64,000 nucleotides of DNA. Origin: an uncultured Gammaproteobacteria bacterium (GTDB lineage: Bacteria; Pseudomonadota; Gammaproteobacteria; Pseudomonadales; Pseudohongiellaceae). Made by a program: the position numbers and the translations under genes. The notes beneath the pieces are model-generated. The model saw nothing but the letters and a program-made list of their open reading frames with translations. It had not been told where the DNA came from and did not search any database. How positions within the stretch are numbered: the first letter of the stretch is position 1; the number at the start of each line of letters is the position of its first letter. Below are positions 1 to 8,470 of the stretch, one piece after another. Location: positions 186,001 through 250,000 of the forward strand of contig CALEJT010000017.1 of NCBI GenBank assembly GCA_937898685.1, read 5' to 3'.

Positions 1-806
1 GACTGTTCCAGTAGCGCCGGTGTGCTGTAGTAGCGCTGCTTCGGCATCGAGGCGAGCTGCACCTCCACCACTTCCCCCACTTCCACCAGGGCCGGCAGCG
101 CCAGTTCCACCGCTTCCTTCAGATCGGGTTGCAGGTAGTGGATTTCCTGCCGGCGCAACAGACCATGGGCCTGCAGCGCCTGCCGCACGACGAAGCTGCC
201 AAGTTCGAGTGGCGTCGGCGGCGTGAGATCGAGATTGGAAGGCAGCAGACGTTCCGGCAAATCGTACTGCCGTTGGAAGTTGTGCCGCGCGCGCACCATC
301 ACCTCGCCCGCCATGAAGAGTTCATGCAGCGCCTTCTTTGCCGGCTTGCCATCCCACATGCCCTTCGAGACGTGACCATGACTTTCGAAGTCGCGCGCAT
401 AGAGCGGACCTTCGTTGCGCAGACGTTCGAGCACGTGGCGCTTCACTGCCGCATCCACCTTGAACCAATGCCGTGCGCGCTTGTGGATGTGCTCCATGCG
501 ATGGCGATAGAAGCGATAGTGCGCGATCGGCATGAAGGCCACGGCGTGATGCCAGTACTCGAATAGCTTCTGTTGTTCGAGCAGTCGATAGAGCTGCGGC
601 GGCGCGTAGTCGGGCACGCGCGAGAACAGGGTGTGATGATGTGCGCGTTGTATCACTGCGATGGCATCGAGCTGCACGTAGCCGAGTGACTGTACGGCAG
701 AAAGTGCGCCTTTCGCGGCACGTCCCCAACTCGGACGCTGACGCAACAGACCCTGCTGATGCAGCGTCAGGCGCCGAGCGAACTCGAGATCGATCTGTTG
801 CGTCAT
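1..806 (-). CDS. ycaQ: YcaQ/AlkX-type winged-helix DNA glycosylase, C-terminus cut by window edge
   Basis: An uninterrupted minus-strand frame runs from ATG at 806 to base 1, about 268 residues, with the end outside the window. Residues 1-60 carry a helical segment with the motif Q45-L46-D47 (in GYVQLDAIAV). This matches the QxD signature of the YcaQ/AlkX branch of HTH_42 DNA glycosylases; the AlkZ branch has QxQ. YcaQ enzymes excise alkylated bases and unhook interstrand crosslinks in the cytoplasm. Further family-like stretches are YWHHAVAFMP and FESHGHVSKG. The gene is divergent from the MFS exporter that starts at 987 and shares a 180-base promoter region with it. Family assignment is by motif recognition, and the crosslink-repair role is inferred from the family. 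Confidence 0.8.
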   Translation of the reverse strand, partial: MTQQIDLEFARRLTLHQQGLLRQRPSWGRAAKGALSAVQSLGYVQLDAIAVIQRAHHHTLFSRVPDYAPPQLYRLLEQQKLFEYWHHAVAFMPIAHYRFYRHRMEHIHKRARHWFKVDAAVKRHVLERLRNEGPLYARDFESHGHVSKGMWDGKPAKKALHELFMAGEVMVRARHNFQRQYDLPERLLPSNLDLTPPTPLELGSFVVRQALQAHGLLRRQEIHYLQPDLKEAVELALPALVEVGEVVEVQLASMPKQRYYSTPALLEQ

Positions 807-986
807 GGCTGCGTCACGCGTGGCGGATCCATTACGGCACGAACGGTTTGGTTCGTTGGTACTTACCAATGTTTGCTGGTCCCACCCCGAGTCGTAGGCG
901 TAGAATCGCGCGACTTCGTTTGGCAGGCGGCCCGCACGATAACAGGAAACGCCGCCGCATACTCAAGCTGCAAGAGCCGGACCCGC

Positions 987-2582
987 ATGAACGTCAGTGC
1001 CACTGCTTCTCCCTGGTCGCCCCTGAAGTTCTCCACCTTCCGCTGGTTGTGGCTCGCCACACTGGTGTCGAACATCGGCTCGTGGATGCATGAGACGGGA
1101 TCGGGTTGGTTGATCACCACGCTCACCGATTCGCCGGTGACCGTCGCACTGCTGCAAACCGCCACTTCGCTTCCGGCCTTCTTCATCCTGCTGCCATCGG
1201 GTGCGCTGTCCGACATTCTCGATCGCCGTCTCTATCTGATGAGCGGCAATCTCTTGATGATGGCGGTGGCGGCACTCACTGCTCTGCTCACTCTCACCGA
1301 CACCATCGCGGCGTGGAGTTTGTTGCTGCTCACTTTGTTCCGCGGCATCGGTACCGCGATGATCATGCCCACCTGGCAGGCGATCGTGCCGGAGATCGTG
1401 CCGCGCGCCGAACTGCCGTCGGCGATCGGGCTCAACACCTTGGGCATGAATGTGAGCCGTGTGATCGGTTCGCTGGTGGCCGGGCTCATCATCGCGTCGC
1501 TCGGCACCGGCATGGTGTTCGTGGTGAACGCGCTCAGCTTGAGCTTCGTGATCGTGGTGCTGCTGCGTTGGAAGCGCGTGCCGCCGAAGACCGACCTGCC
1601 GCCCGAGAAGTTCACGCGCGCGATCATGACCGGGCTGCGCTACACGCGTCATTCGCCCGCTCTTCTTTCTACTATATATAGGAGCGTTGGTTTCTACTTC
1701 TTCGCCAGCGTGATGTGGGCGCTGTTGCCGCTCATCGCGCGCGACCTGCTGCAGGGCGACGCCCGCACGTACAGCTATTTATTTGCTGCCATCAGCATCG
1801 GCGCCATCGGCAGCGCGTTCGTGCTTCCTGCTCTGCGCAGCCGCTTCAACAACGATCAGCTCATCACCTACGCCTCGCGCGTGTTCGCGGTGGGCATGAG
1901 TCTGACGGCACTGGTGCACGTGCAGGTGGTGGCGCTGCTCTCACTCTGCTTGTGTGGTGCGGCGTGGATCACGGTGATGACCTGCGCCCAGACCGCAGCG
2001 CAGACGGCACTGCCCAACTGGGTGAAGTCGCGCGGACTAGCAGTGTTCCTTACCTTCTTCATGGGCTCGCTGGCGATCGGGCCGGTGGTGTGGGGATCGG
2101 TGACGGATCTCACCACCTTGCCGATCGCGATGCTGACGGCATCCGCAGGGCTCGTGATCGCGAGCTTCCTTACGCAACGCTGGCCGGTGAGTGGCAACGA
2201 CCAGCTCGATCACACGCCGGCGCAGCATTGGCGTAAGCCGGAACTCAAACTCACGGTACATCCCGAGCAGGGGCCGGTGATGGTGAAGGTGCGTTATCAA
2301 GTCGCGCCCGAACACCTCTCGGAATTCCTGCGCGAAGTGCATCTGCTCGGCAAGGCGCGGCGCCGTGATGGCGCAACGTTCTGGGGCATCTTCGAAGATG
2401 CGAATGAGCCAGGCACGTACGTGGAAACCTACGTGGTGCCCAGTTGGCTTGATCATTTGCGGCAGCATGAGAGAATCTCGCGCCAAGACGCGCAGACCCA
2501 GGCCCGCATCAAAGCTCTGCTCATGGAAGGCACCGCGCCACTGGTGCAGCACTTCGTGACCCCATCGCACTTGAGCAGCTGA
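987..2582 (+). CDS. MFS exporter with C-terminal monooxygenase-like (ABM) domain, MFS_3/EntS-like
   Basis: Inner-membrane proton-driven exporter of 531 residues in the MFS_3 (transmembrane secretion effector) group that includes the enterobactin exporter EntS. The N-terminal half has the group's pattern (WLATLVSNIGSWMHETGSGW, then several hydrophobic helices to about residue 400). Residues about 435-525 form a soluble tail beginning VKVRYQVAPEHLSEFL, which resembles the antibiotic-biosynthesis-monooxygenase fold often fused to these carriers. The open frame extends upstream to 759, but ATG 987 aligns with the family N-terminus. A short AT-rich patch with rare codons (ATA, AGG) lies near 1670-1685. 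The substrate is unknown. The gene is divergent from the ycaQ-like gene. Confidence 0.82.
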   Translation: MNVSATASPWSPLKFSTFRWLWLATLVSNIGSWMHETGSGWLITTLTDSPVTVALLQTATSLPAFFILLPSGALSDILDRRLYLMSGNLLMMAVAALTALLTLTDTIAAWSLLLLTLFRGIGTAMIMPTWQAIVPEIVPRAELPSAIGLNTLGMNVSRVIGSLVAGLIIASLGTGMVFVVNALSLSFVIVVLLRWKRVPPKTDLPPEKFTRAIMTGLRYTRHSPALLSTIYRSVGFYFFASVMWALLPLIARDLLQGDARTYSYLFAAISIGAIGSAFVLPALRSRFNNDQLITYASRVFAVGMSLTALVHVQVVALLSLCLCGAAWITVMTCAQTAAQTALPNWVKSRGLAVFLTFFMGSLAIGPVVWGSVTDLTTLPIAMLTASAGLVIASFLTQRWPVSGNDQLDHTPAQHWRKPELKLTVHPEQGPVMVKVRYQVAPEHLSEFLREVHLLGKARRRDGATFWGIFEDANEPGTYVETYVVPSWLDHLRQHERISRQDAQTQARIKALLMEGTAPLVQHFVTPSHLSS

Positions 2583-2632
2583 CATCACGCCGGTTTGCAT
2601 CCTCAACGTTCAGCTTTCGTTTCGGATAACTC

Positions 2633-4342
2633 ATGAGTGATTCTCCCTCTCTGGCCAGCAACTTTTTGCAGGCCCTCCTCGATCGCGGTATCGAATACGT
2701 CTTTGCCAACGCAGGTACCGATTTCGCTCCCATCATCGAAGCCCTGGTATGGGCGAAGCAGCGCGGCATTCGCACACCAGAATTTCTGACCGTGCCGCAC
2801 GAGAACGTCGCCATCTCGATGGCGCACGGTTATTTCCTTGCCACGGGTAAGCCGGCTGCGGTGATGGTGCATGTCACCGTCGGCACCGCGAATGCACTGT
2901 GCGGTTTGATGAACGCCGCGCGCGATCAGGCACCGATTCTGCTGATGGCCGGGCGCACGCCGAGCACGGAAAGCGGCCACATCGGTTCGCGCAACGCCAG
3001 CATCCACTGGGGACAGGACAGCTTCGACCAGGGCGGCATCGTGCGCGAGTGGGTGAAGTGGGATTACGAACTGCGTCCGGGTCAGGCACCCGAAGAAATC
3101 GTGGGCCGTGCACTCGACATCGCAATGAGCGAGCCGAAGGGCCCGGTGTATCTCTGCATGCCGCGCGAAGTGTTGGGTGATCTTGCACAACAGCCGCCCA
3201 AACCGATGCAACTGCGCGCGCTCGGCGCCTTGCCCGCCGAACCTTCTGCCGCCGGCATCGCGCAAGCGGCCGAATGGCTGGCCGCGGCGGAGTTTCCGCT
3301 GATCATCACCTCGAGTGTGGGTCGTGACGCACCGAACGTCGGCATGCTGTCGCGCATCGCCGAAAACTACGGCATCGGCGTGGCCCTGCCCGGCGAACCC
3401 GGCGCACGTGAGCTCAACATTCCGACCACGCATCCGATGTTCCTCGGCGTGCATCCGGCGGAAGCGATCGCCAAGGCCGACGTGATCGTGGCGCTCGACT
3501 GCGAAGTGCCGTGGTGGCCGAGCAAGGTGCAGCCGCGCGATGGCGCCAAGCTGATCCATATCAGCGCCGATCCGCTCTACGCGCGTTATCCTGTGCGCGG
3601 ATTTGCGATGGACCTCGTGATCGCCGGTTCGTCTTCGCTCGCGCTCACCAAGCTCGAAGCTGCGTTGTCGGATGAGACCAAGGGCGAAGAGTCGCGCATC
3701 GCCAATCGTGCGAAGCAGTTCACATCGCTCAGCCGCGCACGTCTCGCCGCGCGTGCTGCACTCGTGGAAAAGATGAAGGAGCGTGCTCCGCTCCATCCCG
3801 TGTGGATCGCGGAGTGCATCAATAAAGTGGTGACGCCCGACACCATCATCGTCAACGAGATGGGCGTGCCGCTCGAGTTCCTCGATCTGGAAACGCCGCG
3901 TTCGTATCTGTCGAGCAGTCTTGCCGGTGGTCTCGGCTTCGGTCTCGGTGCTGCACTGGGCGCCAAGCTCGGCGCGCCGAACAAAGAGGTGATTCTGCTC
4001 GTGGGCGATGGTTCGTACATGTTCGGTTGTCCGACCGCTGCGCATCACGCCGCACGTCTGCACGGTGCTCCCACCACGACTCTCGTGATGAACAACGCGC
4101 GTTGGAATGCGGTGCATCGTTCGACGCTCGGCATGTATCCGGAAGGGCTGGCGTCGAAGGAAGCGTTGATGCCGCTCGTATCGCTCGGCGAATCGCCGGA
4201 GTATCAGGACATCATGAAGGCCTGTGGTGGTCACGGCGAGAAAGTGGAAACGCCTGCCGAATTGCCGGCTGCACTCGAGCGTTGTCTCGCTGCGAATCGC
4301 CGTGGTCAGAGCGCGCTCATCAACGTCGTGTGTGGTGACTGA
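2633..4342 (+). CDS. Thiamine-diphosphate-dependent enzyme, acetolactate synthase/benzoylformate decarboxylase superfamily
   Basis: Cytoplasmic ThDP enzyme of 569 residues, the usual size for this superfamily. The N-terminal PYR domain contains the catalytic glutamate E57 (VPHENVAISMAHG). The middle domain follows, and the C-terminal PP domain has the ThDP/Mg motif near residues 457-487 (GDGS ... NNARWN). It resembles the broad 'thiamine pyrophosphate-requiring protein' group rather than biosynthetic IlvB: no small-subunit gene follows. The reaction (decarboxylation or carboligation of a 2-oxo acid) cannot be assigned. The LysE-type exporter starts 32 bases downstream, so the two may be co-transcribed. 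No strong Shine-Dalgarno sequence precedes the ATG. Confidence 0.82.
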   Translation: MSDSPSLASNFLQALLDRGIEYVFANAGTDFAPIIEALVWAKQRGIRTPEFLTVPHENVAISMAHGYFLATGKPAAVMVHVTVGTANALCGLMNAARDQAPILLMAGRTPSTESGHIGSRNASIHWGQDSFDQGGIVREWVKWDYELRPGQAPEEIVGRALDIAMSEPKGPVYLCMPREVLGDLAQQPPKPMQLRALGALPAEPSAAGIAQAAEWLAAAEFPLIITSSVGRDAPNVGMLSRIAENYGIGVALPGEPGARELNIPTTHPMFLGVHPAEAIAKADVIVALDCEVPWWPSKVQPRDGAKLIHISADPLYARYPVRGFAMDLVIAGSSSLALTKLEAALSDETKGEESRIANRAKQFTSLSRARLAARAALVEKMKERAPLHPVWIAECINKVVTPDTIIVNEMGVPLEFLDLETPRSYLSSSLAGGLGFGLGAALGAKLGAPNKEVILLVGDGSYMFGCPTAAHHAARLHGAPTTTLVMNNARWNAVHRSTLGMYPEGLASKEALMPLVSLGESPEYQDIMKACGGHGEKVETPAELPAALERCLAANRRGQSALINVVCGD

Positions 4343-4374
4343 CTTTTGAGTCGTGCGCCGAGGATGCGTAGCTG

Positions 4375-4998
4375 ATGCCGATCGATGTTTTGCTTACCTT
4401 TCTCGGCGCGTCGGTGTTGCTCACCTTGGCACCGGGGCCGGACAACTTGTTCGTGCTCACACAAGGTGCGCTCTATGGCGCACGTGCGGGGATCTGGGTG
4501 ACGCTCGGTCTGTGCACTGGTCTCATCTTCCACACCACGATCGCGGTGCTGGGACTGTCGTCGATCTTCCTGTTGAGCAGCGTTGCCTTCTTCGCACTCA
4601 AACTCGCCGGTGCCGTCTACTTGCTTTACCTGGCGTGGGGTGCGTGGCGCGCGGGAACGAGTGATGGAGCGTTGAGTGAGCCGGTGCCACTCACCGCACT
4701 GCAACTCTATCGACGCGGCATCATCATGAACGTGACGAATCCGAAGGTGGGAATCTTCTTCATCGCCTTCCTGCCGCAGTTCACTCATCCGAGCTATGGT
4801 CCGCTGCCCTCACAGTTATTAACGTTGGGCGTGATCTTCATGGCCCAGGTGATCGTGATTTTCTCCTCCATCGCGTTGGCCTCCGGGTATCTCGCCGGGT
4901 GGTTCAAGCGCTCCGACGCCGCCCAGCGGCTCCTGAACCGCGCTTCCGCGGTGATTTTTGCCCTTCTGGCCCTCAGATTGGCGCTCAGCCCGCGCTGA
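4375..4998 (+). CDS. LysE/RhtB family amino-acid exporter
   Basis: Inner-membrane protein of 207 residues, the typical size of LysE/RhtB carriers, which export amino acids or related small metabolites. The N-terminus has the family signature (TLAPGPDNLFVLTQGALYG), followed by about six hydrophobic helices. The cytoplasmic/TM4 region NVTNPKVGIFFIAFLPQF is diagnostic. ATG 4375 lies 32 bases behind the ThDP-enzyme stop, suggesting one transcript. Substrate unknown. Confidence 0.88.
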   Translation: MPIDVLLTFLGASVLLTLAPGPDNLFVLTQGALYGARAGIWVTLGLCTGLIFHTTIAVLGLSSIFLLSSVAFFALKLAGAVYLLYLAWGAWRAGTSDGALSEPVPLTALQLYRRGIIMNVTNPKVGIFFIAFLPQFTHPSYGPLPSQLLTLGVIFMAQVIVIFSSIALASGYLAGWFKRSDAAQRLLNRASAVIFALLALRLALSPR

Positions 4999-5101
4999 AG
5001 CGCCTCTGAACGCGCTTTGTGTCTCTGCCGGGGGGGCCAGCACAGCGCCTCCGGGGCCAAAAAAGGGCTTGTCAAGACGTGAAATGGCAGGGGGGGCTCC
5101 C

Positions 5102-5107
5102 TATAAT
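5102..5107 (+). promoter_or_regulatory. Perfect -10 hexamer ahead of the small protein gene
   Basis: TATAAT lies about 98 bases before the ATG at 5205. A TTGTCA at 5069-5074 is the only -35-like hexamer nearby, but the spacing is 27 bases, too long for a normal sigma-70 promoter, so only the -10 is claimed. A run of seven G precedes it. The stretch 4999-5204 otherwise holds GC-rich sequence with no gene seen. Confidence 0.45.
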
Positions 5108-5204
5108 CGGGCTCCGCGTTGCGCTCTTGAGGGGGATGACGCGGCCGCAGTGCCTCGTCCAACGCCAAACTCCATAACTATTACTACTCAGACTAAGGAT
5201 CACT

Positions 5205-5408
5205 ATGGCAACTTCCAAATCCACAAAGACCAAGCCCGTATTGACCCCGGCTGACGACTTTTCCAGCCTCGCCATAGAAGAACAGACGGCCCGTTTCCTG
5301 GCTTCCGGCGGCAAGATCCAACAGATTCCGCTTGGTGTGAGTGGTCAGGTTGCAACTTCAGGCCCGCGCCACATCACCCTGGGTAAGCGCCATCTCCAGG
5401 GCAATTGA
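5205..5408 (+). CDS. Small conserved-looking protein of unknown function (67 aa)
   Basis: A soluble, basic 67-residue protein with no signal peptide or membrane helix. The core EEQTARFLASGGKIQQIPLG and the following GVSGQ look like the short conserved module found in uncharacterised small gammaproteobacterial proteins. That resemblance is from memory and no function is known. ATG 5205 is preceded by AAGGA at good spacing. A consensus -10 lies about 100 bases upstream, and a hairpin with a T-rich tail follows at 5464-5490. It therefore appears to form its own transcription unit between the LysE exporter and nnrD. Expression looks likely; the role is unknown. Confidence 0.7.
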   Translation: MATSKSTKTKPVLTPADDFSSLAIEEQTARFLASGGKIQQIPLGVSGQVATSGPRHITLGKRHLQGN

Positions 5409-5463
5409 TCGAAAGAATTCAGCGCCAACCGGCCTAAAACCTATTGCTGCTTTGCTGCTTTGA

Positions 5464-5490
5464 CCCTGCCCTCCGGCGGGGTTCGTTTTA
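5464..5490 (+). terminator. Intrinsic terminator behind the 67-aa protein gene
   Basis: Seven-base-pair GC stem (CCCTGCC/GGCGGGG with one G-T wobble) and a CTCC loop, followed by the T-rich tail TTCGTTTTA. Confidence 0.6.
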
Positions 5491-5557
5491 TCTGGAGCAT
5501 TGATTTTCAAGGAAAATTTGCAGTTCAGGCTGCCCCAACCGCCGTACGGGAAGACTC

Positions 5558-6424
5558 ATGGATAGTGCCGTTCGTCCGCTCAACTACGATCTGGTCAAGG
5601 ATCTCCTGCAGCCCCGCCCCACCGAATGCCACAAGGGCCACTTCGGCCACGTGCTCGTCGTAGGGGGCGATGCCGGCATGGGTGGCGCCGCGCTCATGGC
5701 GGCCGAAGCCTGTGCCCGCACTGGCGCCGGACTGACCTCCGTTGCCACCCATCCCTCCCATGCCTCCAGCTTTCTGGTGCGTCGCCCCGAGCTGATGGTG
5801 GTCGGTTTGGATGACGTCCACGTTATTAACGGGCTCGGCGAGCGCGCCACGACCCTCGTATTGGGGCCGGGCCTCGGCCGTAGCGCCTGGTCTGAGGCTG
5901 TATTCGCCACTACGCTTGCCCTCGCCACCCAGCGCCAGCTACCCCTGGTGCTCGACGCCGACGGGTTGAACATGCTGGCGGCTCTGCGTCAGACCCAAGC
6001 CAGCCCGGAGAAAGGCAAGTGGATACTCACTCCTCATGCCGGGGAAGCGGCGCGGCTTCTCGGCACCACGCGCGAGGCGGTGGAAGCCGACCGTGAGGGT
6101 TCCGTGCGCGCTCTCTTCGAGCAATACGGCGGCGCCGTACTCCTCAAGGGTCACGGCACGCTCGTGTGCTACCAGCGCGACACCCGCGTCATGATCGAGC
6201 GCTGCCAACACGGAAACCCCGGCATGGCCACCGGTGGCATGGGTGATGTGCTCAGTGGCATTCTCGGCGGCCTGCTCGCCCAGGGCCTGAGCCTGGAAGA
6301 TGCCGTCCGCCTGGGCGTGTGCCTGCACGGCAAGGCCGGCGACCTCGCCGCTGCTGCCGGCGGCGAACGCGGAACCTTGGCAACCGATCTCTTTCCCTAT
6401 CTGCGTACCCTGCTCAACCCGTGA
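5558..6424 (+). CDS. nnrD: ADP/ATP-dependent NAD(P)H-hydrate dehydratase, stand-alone
   Basis: Repairs hydrated NADH/NADPH by nucleotide-dependent dehydration. The 288 residues correspond only to the C-terminal carbohydrate-kinase-like domain of E. coli Nnr. GHVLVVGGDAGMGGAALMAA opens the domain, and the nucleotide/catalytic signature NPGMATGGMGDVLSG sits near residue 222. The YjeF_N epimerase domain that usually precedes it in gammaproteobacterial fusions is absent here, and no separate copy is in the window. The stop overlaps the tsaE GTG start by three bases (GTGA), so translation is coupled. It opens the nnrD-tsaE-amiB-mutL block. Confidence 0.92.
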   Translation: MDSAVRPLNYDLVKDLLQPRPTECHKGHFGHVLVVGGDAGMGGAALMAAEACARTGAGLTSVATHPSHASSFLVRRPELMVVGLDDVHVINGLGERATTLVLGPGLGRSAWSEAVFATTLALATQRQLPLVLDADGLNMLAALRQTQASPEKGKWILTPHAGEAARLLGTTREAVEADREGSVRALFEQYGGAVLLKGHGTLVCYQRDTRVMIERCQHGNPGMATGGMGDVLSGILGGLLAQGLSLEDAVRLGVCLHGKAGDLAAAAGGERGTLATDLFPYLRTLLNP

Positions 6425-6900
6425 GTTCTCTGTTTCTACCCGATGATGCGGCCACCCTTGCCGCTGGTGCCGCCCTGGCGCGCGGTTCGCGCGGCCACGG
6501 CCTGATCTTTCTCACCGGCGACCTCGGCGCCGGCAAGACCACCCTCAGCCGCGGCCTGATCCAGGCACTCGGCCACACGGGTGCCGTGAAAAGTCCCACC
6601 TACACCTTGGTCGAGCCCTATGAACTGCCGGGTGGTCGGGTGTTCCACTACGACCTCTACCGGCTGGCCGACCCCGAGGAGCTGGAATACCTGGGCCTGC
6701 GTGACCATCTCGATGGACAGTCACTCACCTTGATCGAATGGCCGCAGCGCGGTGGGAGCCTGCTGCCCGAACCGGATCTGCGCCTGACCTTGGGAGTATT
6801 GCCCCAGGGTCGCCGCCTGAGTTGGCAAGCACTCACATATCACGGAGAGCTGATGGCAGCTGAGTTGACTCAGCTGAAAGCGTCCGTTGCGGCTGGATGA
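6421..6900 (+). CDS. tsaE: tRNA threonylcarbamoyladenosine ATPase subunit TsaE
   Basis: P-loop ATPase partner of TsaB/TsaD in making t6A37 on ANN-decoding tRNAs. It is 159 residues when started at GTG 6421, whose first base precedes the nnrD stop (GTGA overlap). The frame stays open upstream, but that extension (34 residues) is arginine-rich shadow of nnrD. Walker A is GDLGAGKTTLSRG at about residues 36-48, followed by SPTYTLVEPY and FHYDLYRL, both hallmarks of the family. Length matches E. coli TsaE (153 aa). Confidence 0.93.
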   Translation: MSSLFLPDDAATLAAGAALARGSRGHGLIFLTGDLGAGKTTLSRGLIQALGHTGAVKSPTYTLVEPYELPGGRVFHYDLYRLADPEELEYLGLRDHLDGQSLTLIEWPQRGGSLLPEPDLRLTLGVLPQGRRLSWQALTYHGELMAAELTQLKASVAAG

Positions 6901-7024
6901 GCTAGAAATTCGGGCGCGATCGGTCGATGTTCGATTTCGCACACGAAATCACAGAATCTTTCTAGTTTTCATTCGCAAACCTATGTAATGTATGGACTTC
7001 TTTTGATTTGACCAAAATCAGTCC

Positions 7025-8371
7025 ATGCCCCGCCTGCGTCCTTCAGCCCTGTTGCTGTTGCTTGCTTGCTGCGCCACCGCGGCACAGGCCGCCGTGGTCG
7101 AGAGCATCCGGACCTATCGCGCCCCCGAATACACCCGCCTTGTGTTCGACCTGGACACCCCGCTCGAACACAAGATATTCACCCTCGAGAACCCCGACCG
7201 CGTCGTGATCGACCTGGTGGGCTCCCGCTTTGAGGGCCGCGTCGACGACTTGAACCTCGGCGAGACGCCGATCGACGCCATCCGTCACGCCCCGCGCAAC
7301 GAAAAGGACGTCCGCATCGTGCTCGACATGAAGAGCCGCGTGCGTCCGCGCAGCTTCCTGTTGGGCAAGAACGAACAATACGGCGATCGCCTGGTGATCG
7401 ACCTCTACGACGCCGGCGAAGGCTCGGTCGAAGCCCGCGAAGTGGTGGCCAGCGCCAGCACCGTCGACAACCGCCGCGACATCGTCATCGCCATCTCCGC
7501 CGGCCACGGCGGTGAAGACCCCGGCGCCATCGGCGTCGATCGTCTGCGTGAGAAAGACGTGGTGCTCGCCATCGCGCGCGAAGTGGAAAAGCGCATCAAC
7601 GCCACGCCGGGCTTCAAGGCTCTCATGGTGCGTGAAGGCGACTACTACATCGGCCTGCGCGAGCGCGTGCAGCTGGCGCACAAGTACGACGCCGACTTCT
7701 ATGTCGCAATTCACGCCGACGCCCACACGAACAAGGAAGCCAATGGCGCCACGCTCTATGCACTGTCGCAGAACGGCGCCACCAGCGAACACGCACGCAT
7801 CCTCGCCGACAAGGAGAACGCCGCGGACCTGATCGGCGGTGTCGGTCCCGTGAGCCTCACCGATAAGGATGAAGTACTGCGCAGCGTGCTGGTGGACCTC
7901 AGCATGACGGGCAGCATCGCCACCAGTCTCGAGATCGGCAAGCACCTGATCGACACGCTCGACAAGGTGACCACGCTGCGCCGCCGCAACGTCGAGCAGG
8001 CCGCCTTCGTCGAGCTCAAGTCCGCCGACATTCCTTCGCTCCTGGTCGAATCCGGCTACATCACCAACGCCCGCGACGCCAAGAATCTCGCCTCGCCCGA
8101 GTGGCGCGCACGCTTCGCCGCCACGCTGGTCGATGGCATCGTCAGCTGGTTCCGCGCGCGTCCGCCGGTGGGCACGATGGTGGCCTGGCAGAAAGAACAC
8201 GGTGGTGAGATCGCCGCCACCAACGACGGCACCTATACCGTGCAGCGCGGCGACTCGCTCTCGCGCATCGCGCAACGCTTCAAGATGGATGTGAGCGTGC
8301 TGATGTTCGCCAACGACCTCACCGACGACACCATCCGCGTCGGTCAGGTGCTCAAGATTCCTTCCTCCTAA
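7025..8371 (+). CDS. amiB: N-acetylmuramoyl-L-alanine amidase with AMIN and LysM domains
   Basis: Periplasmic zinc amidase that splits septal peptidoglycan during cell separation. It is 448 residues. Order: signal peptide (1-23, ending AAQA), AMIN septum-targeting domain (about 25-130), Amidase_3 (about 150-370) with the zinc-ligand segments AGHGGEDPG, IHADAH and VESGY, and one C-terminal LysM (about 402-446, YTVQRGDSLSRIA). The combination and the position directly before mutL match AmiB. AISAGHGG has S where many relatives have D; this is not a metal ligand. A 124-base gap from tsaE leaves room for a promoter. Confidence 0.93.
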   Translation: MPRLRPSALLLLLACCATAAQAAVVESIRTYRAPEYTRLVFDLDTPLEHKIFTLENPDRVVIDLVGSRFEGRVDDLNLGETPIDAIRHAPRNEKDVRIVLDMKSRVRPRSFLLGKNEQYGDRLVIDLYDAGEGSVEAREVVASASTVDNRRDIVIAISAGHGGEDPGAIGVDRLREKDVVLAIAREVEKRINATPGFKALMVREGDYYIGLRERVQLAHKYDADFYVAIHADAHTNKEANGATLYALSQNGATSEHARILADKENAADLIGGVGPVSLTDKDEVLRSVLVDLSMTGSIATSLEIGKHLIDTLDKVTTLRRRNVEQAAFVELKSADIPSLLVESGYITNARDAKNLASPEWRARFAATLVDGIVSWFRARPPVGTMVAWQKEHGGEIAATNDGTYTVQRGDSLSRIAQRFKMDVSVLMFANDLTDDTIRVGQVLKIPSS

Positions 8372-8470
8372 GCTCTCCGACGGGCAGCTTCATCCCCATC
8401 CGTGTAAACTCCCCGCTTCGGCGCGAGGAGCGCCGGTGCATTCGTTCTACACCCAGAGGTTCCCGTCCGC

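Noticed and set aside
5069..5107. TTGTCA and TATAAT as one sigma-70 promoter
   Set aside because: The 27-base spacing is far outside 16-18; only the -10 was kept.
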